From: Picosynechococcus sp. PCC 7003
GTDB taxonomy: Bacteria > Cyanobacteriota > Cyanobacteriia > Cyanobacteriales > MRBY01
DNA length: 64,000 nucleotides
Direction of reading: 5' to 3'
Assembly: GCF_001693255.1 (NCBI RefSeq)
Contig: NZ_CP016474.1
Span: forward strand, 2,684,661-2,748,660
Positions 31,167 to 40,347 of the stretch are shown one piece after another. Positions within the stretch are counted from its first letter, which is position 1, and every line of letters begins with the position of its first letter. The position numbers and the translations under genes are program-made. The notes under the pieces are model-generated. The model searched no databases. It was not told the origin of the DNA and saw nothing but the letters and a program-made list of their open reading frames with translations.

Positions 31167-32516
31167 CTAATGGCCAATGCCCAGATAGCGAAACCCTAGT
31201 GCTTCTAGGACATCTCGGTCGAGAAAATTCCGGCCATCGATGATCAACCGATTTTGGAGGCGATCGCCTAATTGCCCATAGTCGAGGTGCAAAAATTCTT
31301 GCCAGTCCGTGACTAAAACCAAAGCATCACAGGTATCTGCTAACATTTCTGGGCTATCTTCGATGATTACTCCCGATAGGCCGTGACCAATGCCATTTTG
31401 AGAAACAATCGGATCATAGGCCTTGACCCGCGCCCCCAGGCGATTTAGCTCTGTAATCAGATTGAGGGATGGGGCATCGCGCATATCGTCGGTGTCTGGC
31501 TTAAAAGTTAACCCCAAAAGACCAATGGTTTTCCCCTTAAGGATTTTTAGTTCTTGTTGCAGTTTTTCGACGACGATTAATTTTTGCCGATTATTTACGC
31601 TGACAGCGGCTTCCAAGAGTTGCGCCTGATAGCCATAATCTTCGGCGGTGTGCACTAAAGCGGCCACATCTTTTGGGAAGCAGGAACCGCCCCACCCCAG
31701 GCCCGCCTGGAGAAATTTATTGCCAATGCGGCTATCGAGGCCGATGCCCTTCGCCACCTGGAGAATGTCTGCCCCGACGCGATCGCACACATTCGCCACT
31801 TCATTAATAAAGCTAATTTTTGTTGCCAGGAAAGCATTGGCGGCATATTTAATCATTTCGGCGGAATTGAGATCCGTTTCCACCACCGGAATCGGCTTGG
31901 GGTGTTCTGGCGCGCTAAATTGCCCTTGGATGAGGGGATCATAAAGCTGCTTCATCAAGGCGATCGCCTTGGGACTGCTACTGCCTAGGACAATCCGGTC
32001 GGGGTTAAAAGTATCGAAAATCGCCGAGCCTTCCCGCAGAAATTCGGGGTTACTAACCACGTCAAACTGCACCGTATGGCCGTTTTGCTTCCGTTTGACC
32101 CCATCGAGGACGATCATCCGCACCCAGTCCCCCGACCCAATCGGCACGGTTGATTTGTTAACAATCACTTTGTAACTAGCCGCTGGTAAATGTTCACCAA
32201 TGCCCTTGGCCACGGCCTCCACATAGCGGGTGTCACTTTCCCCCGTCGGTAGGGCTGGGGTGCCCACCGCAATAAACAGAATTTCCCCGTGGTTGACCCC
32301 CCGCTGCAAATCACTACTAAATTGCAAACGTCCGGTGGCCATTTCCTGCTGCATCAGTTCCGCTAAACCGGGCTCGTAAATGGGCGATCGCCCCGCCTGC
32401 ATCAGCTTGATTTTCTGCTCATTGTTGTCGATGCAGATGACATCATGGCCCATGTGCGCCAGGCAAACCCCTGTGACCAAGCCCACATAACCTGTTCCAA
32501 TTACACAAACTTTCAT
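31167..32516 (-). CDS. UDP-glucose 6-dehydrogenase
   Basis: A 449-aa enzyme. The NAD site is CVIGTGYVGLVTGVCLAHMG, the catalytic Cys lies in GWGGSCFPKDV, and the C-terminal UDP-binding domain has LGLTFKPDTDDMRDAPS. It oxidises UDP-glucose to UDP-glucuronate. Immediately upstream, 28 bp away on the same strand, is the UDP-glucuronate decarboxylase gene, so the two form a short pathway to UDP-xylose for cell-surface polysaccharide. HIP1 sites are dense, as in the core genome. Confidence 0.95.
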   Translation of the reverse strand: MKVCVIGTGYVGLVTGVCLAHMGHDVICIDNNEQKIKLMQAGRSPIYEPGLAELMQQEMATGRLQFSSDLQRGVNHGEILFIAVGTPALPTGESDTRYVEAVAKGIGEHLPAASYKVIVNKSTVPIGSGDWVRMIVLDGVKRKQNGHTVQFDVVSNPEFLREGSAIFDTFNPDRIVLGSSSPKAIALMKQLYDPLIQGQFSAPEHPKPIPVVETDLNSAEMIKYAANAFLATKISFINEVANVCDRVGADILQVAKGIGLDSRIGNKFLQAGLGWGGSCFPKDVAALVHTAEDYGYQAQLLEAAVSVNNRQKLIVVEKLQQELKILKGKTIGLLGLTFKPDTDDMRDAPSLNLITELNRLGARVKAYDPIVSQNGIGHGLSGVIIEDSPEMLADTCDALVLVTDWQEFLHLDYGQLGDRLQNRLIIDGRNFLDRDVLEALGFRYLGIGH

Positions 32517-32544
32517 CGTCGTTTCTAGTGTTGTTGTCCGTAAA

Positions 32545-33474
32545 TTATTCTGCGAGGCGATCGCGGAAATAGGCGATCGTTTTTTCTAAGCCCACCTTGA
32601 GGGGGACTGTCGGCTGCCAATCCAAGTAGGTTTTAGCACGGGTAATGTCCGGTTGCCGTTGACGCGGATCATCCTGGGGCAAAGGTTCAAAGGCCAATTC
32701 AGCATTGGGATTGACCATATCCTGAATTGTTTGGGCCAACTCCAAAATGGTGTACTCATCAGGATTGCCTAAATTGACGGGGCCGATAAAGTCTTGGTTC
32801 ATCAGGCGAATCAAACCTTCAACCAAATCACTCACATAGCAAAAACTCCGGGTTTGGGAACCATCGCCATAGACTGTCAGAGGTTTTCCTTGCAGGGCTT
32901 GGACGATAAAGTTGCTCACCACCCGTCCATCATTCGGCAACATATTGGGGCCATAGGTGTTAAAAATTCGAGCGACGCGAATATCAACATCATTGGAGCG
33001 GTGGTAATCAAAGGCCAGGGTTTCCGCCATTCGCTTCCCCTCGTCGTAACAGGAGCGAATGCCGATGGGATTCACATTGCCATGGTAGGTTTCTGGCTGA
33101 GGATGGACTTCTGGATCGCCATATACTTCAGAGGTGGATGCCAACAGAATTCTCGCTTTTACCCGTTTCGCCAAACCCAACATGTTGAGGGTGCCCATGA
33201 CGTTGGTTTTAACGGTTTTAATGGCGTTGAACTGGTAATGGATGGGTGAAGCAGGACAAGCGAGGTGATAGACCTGATCCACTTCGAGGCGGATGGGTTC
33301 GGTGATATCGTGGCGCACCATTTCAAAATAGGGGTTGCCAATCCACTTCAAAAGGTTATGTTTGCGGCCTGTGTAGAAGTTATCGAGGCAAATGACTTCA
33401 TGGCCTTCGGTCATCAGGCGATCAACGAGATGGGAGCCGATGAACCCTGCACCGCCGGTCACTAAAATTCGCAT
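32545..33474 (-). CDS. UDP-glucuronate decarboxylase (UDP-xylose synthase)
   Basis: A 309-aa short-chain dehydrogenase-type protein. It has the N-terminal [15 protein letters not shown], the catalytic [11 protein letters not shown] (YxxxK), the xylose-synthase-typical [18 protein letters not shown] and [17 protein letters not shown]. It converts UDP-glucuronate to UDP-xylose through a 4-keto intermediate using bound NAD. It heads a two-gene operon with the UDP-glucose dehydrogenase. The GSCYDEGKR context favours decarboxylase over epimerase function. Confidence 0.93.
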   Translation of the reverse strand: MRILVTGGAGFIGSHLVDRLMTEGHEVICLDNFYTGRKHNLLKWIGNPYFEMVRHDITEPIRLEVDQVYHLACPASPIHYQFNAIKTVKTNVMGTLNMLGLAKRVKARILLASTSEVYGDPEVHPQPETYHGNVNPIGIRSCYDEGKRMAETLAFDYHRSNDVDIRVARIFNTYGPNMLPNDGRVVSNFIVQALQGKPLTVYGDGSQTRSFCYVSDLVEGLIRLMNQDFIGPVNLGNPDEYTILELAQTIQDMVNPNAELAFEPLPQDDPRQRQPDITRAKTYLDWQPTVPLKVGLEKTIAYFRDRLAE

Positions 33475-33540
33475 GGTGAGTTCTGGAACGATGAATGTTC
33501 AGATGATTTTCCTAACGGTAGCGAGAGACGGACACTTTGT

Positions 33541-35031
33541 CTAGCCATCTAGTTCTCCTTCAAGGATCGTGGCGATCGCCTGCCTGGTATTTTCTTTAAA
33601 TTCGCGGATATTGACGTTATTAAGAATGAAAATGGCGCTGAACATCCCCACGGCCTGGAGCACAAAAACAGAACTGTAGGCCAAGAGGGGGGTTTGAAAA
33701 ATCGCCCGTCCGATATCTAACACGACTCCCCCCATCAAAGTGGCGATCGCCCGGGACATCGCTTGGGCCAGCGCCCAGGTGCCAATGAAAGTGCCTGCAG
33801 TTTCGGCAGCGGTGAGATCAAGCATTAAACTAATCGCACCGATGGTACCGATCCCCGTGGCCATACCGAAGAGGACGAGGGCATATCTCAGGATCTGGGG
33901 TTGTTGGGTAAACCCGGCCAGAATAATTAAAAAGAAGCAAGCTGCCGTGAGCAAACAGCCTAAGCGGGCCGTATTTTTTTTCCCCAGGCGCGGCACCACC
34001 AAAAATCCGGTCACACTATAGCCGATGAGAACACCGATGCCCCAGTAGGAATTGAGCAAGGTGCTCTCGCCGATGGACATCCCAAACACTTCACCGCCGT
34101 AGGGTTCTAACACGGCTTCCTGCATAAACAGGCTGATCGTAAAGGTCACCAAAAAGCTGAAGAAAATGGCCGTTTGTGGACTGCTACGGACGACTTTAAT
34201 AGAATCCCGAAAGGTGATTTGGTCTTCCCGCGTTGTGGGGGCAGTGCGCCGACTAAAGCGCGAATATTTGCGTTCGATCCCAAGGATGCCAAGCAATCCT
34301 AAACCAAAGGCGATCGCCGGCACCACCAAAAAGAGAGAATTGATTGGCCCCTGCAAACTTTCGATGGGGGTATTCAGGAGCTTTTCCCCCTGGGTGATGA
34401 TCGCTCCGGCATTAGCCCCCAGGATGACCCCAGCCTGTTGCACCTGATCGAGGAAAATACTGCCACTGATCCCGCCAATCACAACCCCTAGCAGCAGCAT
34501 TGACCAGACCACAGCAACGATTTTTGAGCGGTTGTTTTCATCGGAAATATCCACCAACAGCGCCGTGAAGGGGGTGGATGTAGAGCTGAGAGCCAGGCCA
34601 TAGAAACCGAGAACTGCCCCCAGGGCGATCGCCCACAGCAACATCTCCCCAGACCAGGCCCAGCCGCCATTTTCCCGCACCGCTAAGGCCAACTGCCAGA
34701 CGATTTGTACCGCCACAAAGATCGCCGCACCGAACAGCACTGTCCCAATCCAGACATAACCACTGCGGTGGAGCTTAAAAATCTTTTTGCTGTCGGACAG
34801 TTGCCCGAACCAGACCCGCGCTGGGGCCATAAATTGCGGTACCGCCAAAGCCCCCGCTGTCACCGTCGCTGGAATATCCAGTTCACTAATCATCACCCGG
34901 TTGAGTACCGCCAGGGTCAACACCGCCATCAGCCCCAAGCCCAGGTTAAAGAGTCCCAGACGAAACATCGTGAATGGGCCAACGGTGGGTAAATTTTGGG
35001 CGGAGGTGGGACTAAGTTCAGAAGTGGTCAT
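33541..35031 (-). CDS. PucC/LhaA (BCH) family MFS protein
   Basis: A 496-aa polytopic membrane protein with about 12 hydrophobic helices, of the bacteriochlorophyll-delivery (BCH/PucC) branch of the major facilitator superfamily. Typical are [20 protein letters not shown] at the N-terminus and [19 protein letters not shown] in the middle. In purple bacteria PucC and LhaA assist light-harvesting complex assembly; the cyanobacterial members probably serve chlorophyll or photosystem assembly in the thylakoid or plasma membrane. It is third in a minus-strand run after the stress-protein and yraN genes. Confidence 0.9.
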   Translation of the reverse strand: MTTSELSPTSAQNLPTVGPFTMFRLGLFNLGLGLMAVLTLAVLNRVMISELDIPATVTAGALAVPQFMAPARVWFGQLSDSKKIFKLHRSGYVWIGTVLFGAAIFVAVQIVWQLALAVRENGGWAWSGEMLLWAIALGAVLGFYGLALSSTSTPFTALLVDISDENNRSKIVAVVWSMLLLGVVIGGISGSIFLDQVQQAGVILGANAGAIITQGEKLLNTPIESLQGPINSLFLVVPAIAFGLGLLGILGIERKYSRFSRRTAPTTREDQITFRDSIKVVRSSPQTAIFFSFLVTFTISLFMQEAVLEPYGGEVFGMSIGESTLLNSYWGIGVLIGYSVTGFLVVPRLGKKNTARLGCLLTAACFFLIILAGFTQQPQILRYALVLFGMATGIGTIGAISLMLDLTAAETAGTFIGTWALAQAMSRAIATLMGGVVLDIGRAIFQTPLLAYSSVFVLQAVGMFSAIFILNNVNIREFKENTRQAIATILEGELDG

Positions 35032-35080
35032 GGGGCGATCGCCACAGGGCTTATAAGAATCACGAAAAACACTCTACATT

Positions 35081-35503
35081 CTAGAATGCATCGGCCTCGA
35101 ATGCCCCTTCTAGGTAAGCAGCCAGGCTGAAGTCCTGGGGGAATACGGCGGTTTTGCTATAGGCGACGAGGGCCACATCAAAGCGACAGCCGTAGGTTTC
35201 ATATCGGGGAAATTTACTTAAAAATTGCATCGCCGCCCGGATAGTTTTGCGTTGTTTGCTAGGGGTAATGGCCAGTAATCCCTGATGATCCAAGCTGTGC
35301 CGTTGTCGGGTTTTTACCTCTACAAAAGCGAGAATTTTTGTCTGGCCCTGAAACGCCACCAGATCCAATTCTCCCCAGCGGCAGCGCCAACGGGTCGCGA
35401 TAATCTGCCAACCTTGGCTTTCGAGGTGCTGCTGCACAAAAAGCTCCCCCTGCTCACCAACGGCAAGGGCGGCTAATTTTTCGGGTGAGGGGGTGTCGGC
35501 CAT
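35081..35503 (-). CDS. YraN family (UPF0102) putative endonuclease
   Basis: A 140-aa protein with the UPF0102 signature: GEQGELFVQQHLESQGWQI, WRCRWGELDLVAF and ILAFVEVKTRQ. These give an E-D-ExK set like that of Holliday-junction resolvases and restriction nucleases, so nuclease activity is suspected in the family but not firmly shown. It lies ten bases after the general-stress-like gene and 49 bases before the PucC-type gene, all on the minus strand. Confidence 0.9.
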   Translation of the reverse strand: MADTPSPEKLAALAVGEQGELFVQQHLESQGWQIIATRWRCRWGELDLVAFQGQTKILAFVEVKTRQRHSLDHQGLLAITPSKQRKTIRAAMQFLSKFPRYETYGCRFDVALVAYSKTAVFPQDFSLAAYLEGAFEADAF

Positions 35504-35512
35504 GGTAACGGC

Positions 35513-36031
35513 TTACATGCCTCCAGATTCTGAATAGCCCTGGAGGTTTTCTGGGTTTTGCTCCTGGAGGAGACGGGTTACTAAATCGCGGTATTTATTC
35601 AACTCGTATTTGTAGATCACGAGGTATTTTCCAGCATTGAGGCGATTGCGATAGGGCAGGGCATCACCACTCCCCACAGCCAAGCCAACGGTTGTACCAA
35701 CGAAATAGCTACCCATGGCGCCACCGATGGCCCCAGCAAGACCTCCGACGATATGATTACCCGGTGTACCGGCCCAAGCGAAGGTATCTAACCCCGTAAT
35801 GTAATCGAAGACAAACCCCCCAAAAAAACCAAAGGGAATTAGCCAATAGGCCATCAGTTTCGCCCGTTTGCGCCCCTGCTTCGAGGGATCGATAAAGCCA
35901 AACTCATCGGCGGTTTGGTAGCCTTGACCCACAATGGCCAGACTTTTGGTGGGCACTTTGGCCTTTTCCAGTTGGGTATAGGCTTCTTCGGCAGTAATAC
36001 GGTCTGGGAATACGGCGATCAGATAATTCAT
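35513..36031 (-). CDS. General stress protein 17M-like membrane-associated protein
   Basis: A 172-aa protein. The N-terminal 60 residues resemble the GSP17M-like alpha/beta domain (LIAVFPDRITAEEAYTQLEKA, then KSLAIVGQGYQ). A glycine-rich hydrophobic centre follows (YWLIPFGFFGGFVFDYITG and IVGGLAGAIGGAMGSYFVG), with the look of a glycine-zipper membrane segment, and then a soluble end (GKYLVIYKYELNKYRDLV). Its role is unknown; relatives are often stress-induced. It begins a likely three-gene transcript with yraN and the PucC-type gene. Confidence 0.72.
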   Translation of the reverse strand: MNYLIAVFPDRITAEEAYTQLEKAKVPTKSLAIVGQGYQTADEFGFIDPSKQGRKRAKLMAYWLIPFGFFGGFVFDYITGLDTFAWAGTPGNHIVGGLAGAIGGAMGSYFVGTTVGLAVGSGDALPYRNRLNAGKYLVIYKYELNKYRDLVTRLLQEQNPENLQGYSESGGM

Positions 36032-36154
36032 AGCAACGACAAACCAATGGGATCTTCAACGTTTGATTGTAGGCGATCGCCCCAACCTCCGGGTTGAAGT
36101 TGCAAATACCAACGCCTATTTTAATTTTGGCGACAACTTAAAGCAGGCTATTTT

Positions 36155-36697
36155 TTAATTGCAGGGGGTGTCAGTGATATCAACAACTAAAACCAAGTCA
36201 TCATCGGTTTCATCATAGAAATGAAATCCAGTGGTTGATATTTCATTGATGGCATTTTGAGTAAATCTTCTGAGGCCATTTCGACCAAAAAAAGTCACTG
36301 CGACGTAACAACCAGAACCATAATTCCAGCGTTCATAATCGTAGACAGAATTAAAGGGAATATCTGTATTATTGTTTTGATTGATGTCTGGTCTATCCCT
36401 AACATACCCTGTATGCACCTTAAAACATTCAGACCCAGGATAGTAGGGGACATTACGGTTTTGGTCGGGGGGATAACCACCATTATTCAAGCGATATACT
36501 TTCAGCTCCTGAAGCATGCACCGCATTTGCAATCTGGCTTTAGCATATCGAGATTTGTCCACTTGATTTAAAAAGGTAGGTAAGGCGATCGCCGCGAGGA
36601 TACCTGTGATAATTATCACAATCATGAGTTCAATCACAGTCAGACCCTGGGAATTTTGGGATACTTTCTTACGATGGGGAAAAAGAAGGCGCAACAT
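36155..36697 (-). CDS. Type IV pilin-like protein with prepilin N-terminus
   Basis: A 180-aa protein with a class III prepilin leader. The cleavage site is SQG|LTVIELMIVIIITGIL, with Glu at +5 of the mature form, followed by the usual single hydrophobic helix. The rest is a small globular domain with four Cys (CMLQEL, SECFKV, GSGCYV, TPCN) that could form two disulphides. The gene is AT-richer than its neighbours and stands alone. It could be a minor pilin or pseudopilin of the natural-competence/motility machinery. The prepilin peptidase is not in this window. Confidence 0.88.
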   Translation of the reverse strand: MLRLLFPHRKKVSQNSQGLTVIELMIVIIITGILAAIALPTFLNQVDKSRYAKARLQMRCMLQELKVYRLNNGGYPPDQNRNVPYYPGSECFKVHTGYVRDRPDINQNNNTDIPFNSVYDYERWNYGSGCYVAVTFFGRNGLRRFTQNAINEISTTGFHFYDETDDDLVLVVDITDTPCN

Positions 36698-37002
36698 ACA
36701 TAAGGAAGTTTTTTGGGATCTCAGAACAACTTTAGATTTACAATACCCAATTTATTTTTAATTCGATCTTTTATAACAGATAAAATTTTCTATTGATCAC
36801 CAAGCTATCGGCCTATGCCTGGATAGAAATTGTAAAAATCTCTGCATAAAACGAATTTTGAACGGTATTGAATTGCTTTTTTGGTTCTTTTTTAGCCCAA
36901 AATCTTAGGGAGTTTTGTCAAGCAGAAGTAAAAGTTTATGGCGTATGGTGAGTGCTGCTTCTGTGGTGCTTTAGGATTGGAATATTTCACTGGATATTTT
37001 CG
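36698..37002. other. Intergenic region between the divergent pilin and beta-lactamase genes
   Basis: About 300 bp, AT-rich in its first 200 bp, where the pilin promoter should lie. I see no conserved small ORF, tRNA or clear hairpin terminator. The bla frame is open from 36952, but the residues before ATG 37003 do not form a better signal peptide. Confidence 0.4.
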
Positions 37003-37872
37003 ATGGCGATGAATTTTGTGCGTGGGTTAGGTCGGTTAGTGGCAACTTTATCTTGTTTGGGAGTATTGTTGATCCCAATGGAAACCCCAGAGAGGAGTAA
37101 GGCGATCGCCGATCCAGGGCCAGCCATTGCCCGGGCAAAAACCATTGATTTTCAGAAACATTTTCAGGATTTGGGACTGGAAGGGTCGATTTTGATCTAT
37201 GACCTCCAGACGGGGCGAAGTTTTCAGCACAATCCCCAACGTAATCAGACAGCGTTTCCGGTCGCTTCAACCTTTAAAATTCCCAACTCTTTGATTGCCC
37301 TCGAAACAGGGGTGATCCCCAATGAGCTGGCTTTGCTTACCTGGGACGGGATTTCGCGGGAATTACCGGTGTGGAATCGGGATCTGAATCTAAAGGAAGC
37401 CTTTAAACATTCGGCGGTGTGGTTTTACCAAGTCCTCGCACGGCGGACGGGCCATGACCGGATGAAACAGTGGATCGAGGCGATCGCCTATGGCAATCAA
37501 GCGATTGGCACTCCAGATAATATTGATCAGTTTTGGCTGAATGGCACATTACAAATCACGCCCCAAGGTCAAGTGGACTTTTTGCGCCGTCTCTATGCCA
37601 ATGAGTTACCTTTCTCCGCAAAGGCGATCGCCACGGTCAAGGAAATCATGATCGCTGAACAAACCCCCAATTACACGATTCGGGCAAAAACAGGCTGGTT
37701 TGGTTTTGGGAACCCCCAAGTACAAAATATTGGTTGGTATGTGGGCTATGTGGAACGGGGCGATGATGTGTACTTTTTTGCGACCAACATCGATATCAAC
37801 AGTCCCCAAGATGGTTCTGCTCGCCTGGAGGTTACCCGTCGCTGTTTACAGGAGTTGGGGATTTTGCCTTGA
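37003..37872 (+). CDS. Class D (OXA-type) beta-lactamase
   Basis: A 289-aa serine beta-lactamase. The class D motifs are complete: STFK (Ser89-Lys92), SAV (137-139), YGN (163-165) and KTG (229-231), with the usual WLNGTLQITP following YGN. Residues 5-35 form a signal peptide-like hydrophobic stretch, so it should act in the periplasm. ATG 37009 is an alternative start. It is a monocistronic chromosomal gene with HIP1 sites inside it, so it looks resident rather than newly acquired. The spectrum cannot be predicted. Cyanobacterial class D enzymes are known; some relatives may be sensors or penicillin-binding proteins instead. Confidence 0.92.
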   Translation: MAMNFVRGLGRLVATLSCLGVLLIPMETPERSKAIADPGPAIARAKTIDFQKHFQDLGLEGSILIYDLQTGRSFQHNPQRNQTAFPVASTFKIPNSLIALETGVIPNELALLTWDGISRELPVWNRDLNLKEAFKHSAVWFYQVLARRTGHDRMKQWIEAIAYGNQAIGTPDNIDQFWLNGTLQITPQGQVDFLRRLYANELPFSAKAIATVKEIMIAEQTPNYTIRAKTGWFGFGNPQVQNIGWYVGYVERGDDVYFFATNIDINSPQDGSARLEVTRRCLQELGILP

Positions 37873-37885
37873 CTGCTTCCGGCCT

Positions 37886-38386
37886 TCAGCGTGGCAATTG
37901 ATCAATCGGCTTAATAATTTCCACTGCACCATACTGTCCCAGACAACTGCAGGTTTGTCCCCCAGAGTTCTGTGGCGATGTGCTGCTGGATTGGTAGCCA
38001 TGGTAGCGACAATAGCCGTGACAACGTTCTTGTGGAGATTTGGGGCCGAGGTTGCCATTACCCAACTGATGGAGCAAGATAATCGCAATTGGTAGTGATG
38101 TTGCCCATAGAGATAGCCAAAGGTGTTTGCTTTTAAACCCTGACCTCGCCTCTAATTTTTTGCCGACACGGTAGCCCACTACGGTAATCGTTAGCCATGA
38201 GCCAGAGAATATTAACAAAAACAAGACAGATATCAACGGATCTACCCACGTTGGCCATGGATTGTCGCCAAAGACATATAACCAGAGTATTCCGAGGACA
38301 GTACCCATTATTATCCAAGTACCCAATAGAGCAACAAAAAAACCGGGCACGAAGAACAGTAATGAGTAGATATAGCGCTGTTTCAT
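37886..38386 (-). CDS. Membrane protein with a cysteine-rich C-terminal tail, hypothetical
   Basis: A 166-aa protein with three hydrophobic helices (about residues 8-37, 49-71 and 87-105). A soluble tail of about 60 residues follows, with the pattern ERCHGYCRYHGY and, later, GQTCSCLGQYG. The four Cys (CxxxC and CxC) plus His could bind a metal or form disulphides. I recall similar proteins in other cyanobacteria, with the same NLGPKS lead into the tail, but no known function. It is convergent with the beta-lactamase gene, only 13 bp away, and is the last gene of a long minus-strand run from serS. Confidence 0.72.
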   Translation of the reverse strand: MKQRYIYSLLFFVPGFFVALLGTWIIMGTVLGILWLYVFGDNPWPTWVDPLISVLFLLIFSGSWLTITVVGYRVGKKLEARSGFKSKHLWLSLWATSLPIAIILLHQLGNGNLGPKSPQERCHGYCRYHGYQSSSTSPQNSGGQTCSCLGQYGAVEIIKPIDQLPR

Positions 38387-38469
38387 GTAAAGGGTTTTTC
38401 TCGCCTATCTTTTACGTCCCGGCCGATGGGTCATGGGGTTGAGTCTGCCACGGTAAATGAGTGAGATCC

Positions 38470-39627
38470 TCAGGTGAGGGTGGTAAGGGCGATCGCCAAT
38501 TGGTCGATGTCTTCGGGGGTGGTGAAGTAATGGGTACAGGCACGGATACAGTCGGGGAAGCGAATCGTCCGGAGACAAAAACCCTGGGCTTCGAGGGCTT
38601 TAACAATGTCACTATGGCTTTGGGGCGTATCAACTTGGAAGGAGACCAACCCAGAAGCAGGTGGCGTGGCCTTAAGACATTGCACCTGGGGGATAGCGTT
38701 GAGTTTTTCCCAGCAATAGGCACTGCGATCGCAGATTTGTTGATAACGGCTGGCGGTGTCACCCCATTGTTGGTGGAAGCGGATCGCCTCCATGAGGCCA
38801 ACATAGAGGGGATAGGCAGAGGTTGCCACTTCATAGCGGCGGGCATCTTGGGCGAGGGCCACTGCAGTTGTTGAGTCCCACTGGGTCACCCCCCGCCAGC
38901 CAATAAAGGTCGGTCGATGCTGGGCGATCGCCTCGGTGGAAATATAAAGTCCGCCAACCCCCGCCGGACCACACCACCATTTATGGCCCGTAAAGGCATA
39001 GAAATCGACTCCCAGCGCCGGCAAATCGAGGGGCAACATCCCAAAGGATTGGGCCGCATCCACCAACACCAGGGTATTTTGGCCATGGCAGAGGCGACAA
39101 ATGTCCTGTAGCGGTAAGACTTGGCCCGTATTCCAAAAGAGATGGCTGATCACCAAGAGGCGGGTCTGGGGGGTTAAATGTTTGGCGATCGCCGCTGTGG
39201 GATCACCACCATTGAGGGTGTCGAAGAGGGGGCAAATGCGGATTTTAACGTCGAAGCGAGCCGCAATCTCCTGGACAATGCCGACAATCCCCGGATGTTC
39301 ACAATCACCAAGGAGGATTTCATCCCCCGGTTGCCAGTCGATGCCCCAGAGGGCAATGTTACAACCCGCTGTCACGTTTTCCGTCAGGGCAATATTTTCC
39401 GGTTGGGCGTTGAGTTCAAAGGCGATCGCCCCCCGTAATTTCTGAATCATGCCAGTTTCCCATTGACCCATGGCCAGCGAAAACGGCCCCCGGACAGCGC
39501 CCTGTTGGTAACTGTCCAAAATCGCACTGAGGCTCGACTGGGGTAGCGGCCCCTGGCCACCGTAATTAAAGTAGGTTTTGTTGGCGAGGGCGGGAAACTG
39601 TTGGCGGTGCTGGTGCAGGTCGGGCAT
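38470..39627 (-). CDS. L-cysteine/cystine C-S lyase (C-DES type), class V aminotransferase fold
   Basis: A protein of about 385 aa of the NifS-like PLP family. It begins HRQQFPALANKTYFNYGGQG, and the PLP lysine is in YAFTGHKWWCGPAGVGG. It matches the Synechocystis cystine lyase C-DES closely in several blocks (WGIDWQPGDEILL, LSHLFWNTGQVLPL as SHLFWNTGQVLPL, EVATSAYPLYVG and RACTHY). That enzyme splits cystine to a persulphide, pyruvate and ammonia and can supply sulphur to iron-sulphur clusters in vitro. ATG 39627 was chosen because the upstream codons are not family-like. It is not a SufS with SufE partner; no suf genes are nearby. Confidence 0.87.
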   Translation of the reverse strand: MPDLHQHRQQFPALANKTYFNYGGQGPLPQSSLSAILDSYQQGAVRGPFSLAMGQWETGMIQKLRGAIAFELNAQPENIALTENVTAGCNIALWGIDWQPGDEILLGDCEHPGIVGIVQEIAARFDVKIRICPLFDTLNGGDPTAAIAKHLTPQTRLLVISHLFWNTGQVLPLQDICRLCHGQNTLVLVDAAQSFGMLPLDLPALGVDFYAFTGHKWWCGPAGVGGLYISTEAIAQHRPTFIGWRGVTQWDSTTAVALAQDARRYEVATSAYPLYVGLMEAIRFHQQWGDTASRYQQICDRSAYCWEKLNAIPQVQCLKATPPASGLVSFQVDTPQSHSDIVKALEAQGFCLRTIRFPDCIRACTHYFTTPEDIDQLAIALTTLT

Positions 39628-39667
39628 GGGAAAATTAATTAAATTATGGGGATAAAAATGAACAGGG

Positions 39668-40234
39668 TTATTGCTGGGGCGAGAACTGACGGGTATTGGG
39701 ATCGTAACGCCAGGGAATATTATCGGGATCTTTGGCCTGACTCCATTCGGCAAAATTATCACGGCCCCGGCGTTTACGGAGGGTGCTGGGATGCACGGAA
39801 AAACGTTTTGCTAATTCCGTTTGAATCATCGGTGCTGGCGGCGGCTTCGGGGCCAAGGGCGTTGGAGGACTTGGTTCCTGGGGGGCGGGGGCTTGGTTTG
39901 GGGTTTCGGGATCACTGCCATTGAACATACTGCCCAGGGCACCGCTCGTCAAAAAATAATAAACAATGCCTGTTTTTTGATATACCACAGCCTGGGCGGC
40001 GTACTCCTTTGCTTTGCGTTCGAGAAACCAACGAACATCGTGCCCCGGTAAACCTGTGGCAAGGGTTAAATCGGCCACAGTAATTTTCCCTTGGTTTGCT
40101 TCGATCAGGCGACGGAAATCGGGGGTGAGGGTAATCGAGAGTTGCTTCCAGCGGTACTGTTGCCAGAGATACCAGGCCACCAAAAAGGCGATCGCCACCA
40201 CACAGATCGTCCAGACACTGAAAAATATAGTCAT
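39668..40234 (-). CDS. Membrane-anchored protein with winged-helix-like domain, hypothetical
   Basis: About 188 aa from ATG 40234; ATG 40288 would add 18 hydrophobic residues. It has one N-terminal transmembrane helix (VWTICVVAIAFLVAWYLW), a helix-turn-helix-like domain (RLIEANQGKITVADLTLATG and DVRWFLERKAKEYAAQ), a Pro-rich linker, then a second short helical unit (LAKRFSVHPSTLRKRRGR) that looks like a DNA-binding or peptide-binding helix-turn-helix. I recall related cyanobacterial proteins without a known function. A membrane-tethered regulator is one reading. Confidence 0.65.
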   Translation of the reverse strand: MTIFFSVWTICVVAIAFLVAWYLWQQYRWKQLSITLTPDFRRLIEANQGKITVADLTLATGLPGHDVRWFLERKAKEYAAQAVVYQKTGIVYYFLTSGALGSMFNGSDPETPNQAPAPQEPSPPTPLAPKPPPAPMIQTELAKRFSVHPSTLRKRRGRDNFAEWSQAKDPDNIPWRYDPNTRQFSPQQ

Positions 40235-40347
40235 TAACAGTGTGCAGGGCAGGATCAGGATCAAGGGGCTTTTCGCATCTTTCTCCATTGGTTTTGTCAG
40301 GCAGTGCTGGTGAGAAGGGTCTACTTGCTAAGTTTAAACGGGGTTGC

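Noticed and set aside
37700-38095. A 131-aa plus-strand open frame
   Set aside because: It overlaps the end of the beta-lactamase gene out of frame and is antisense to the Cys-tail membrane protein, which has better coding features.
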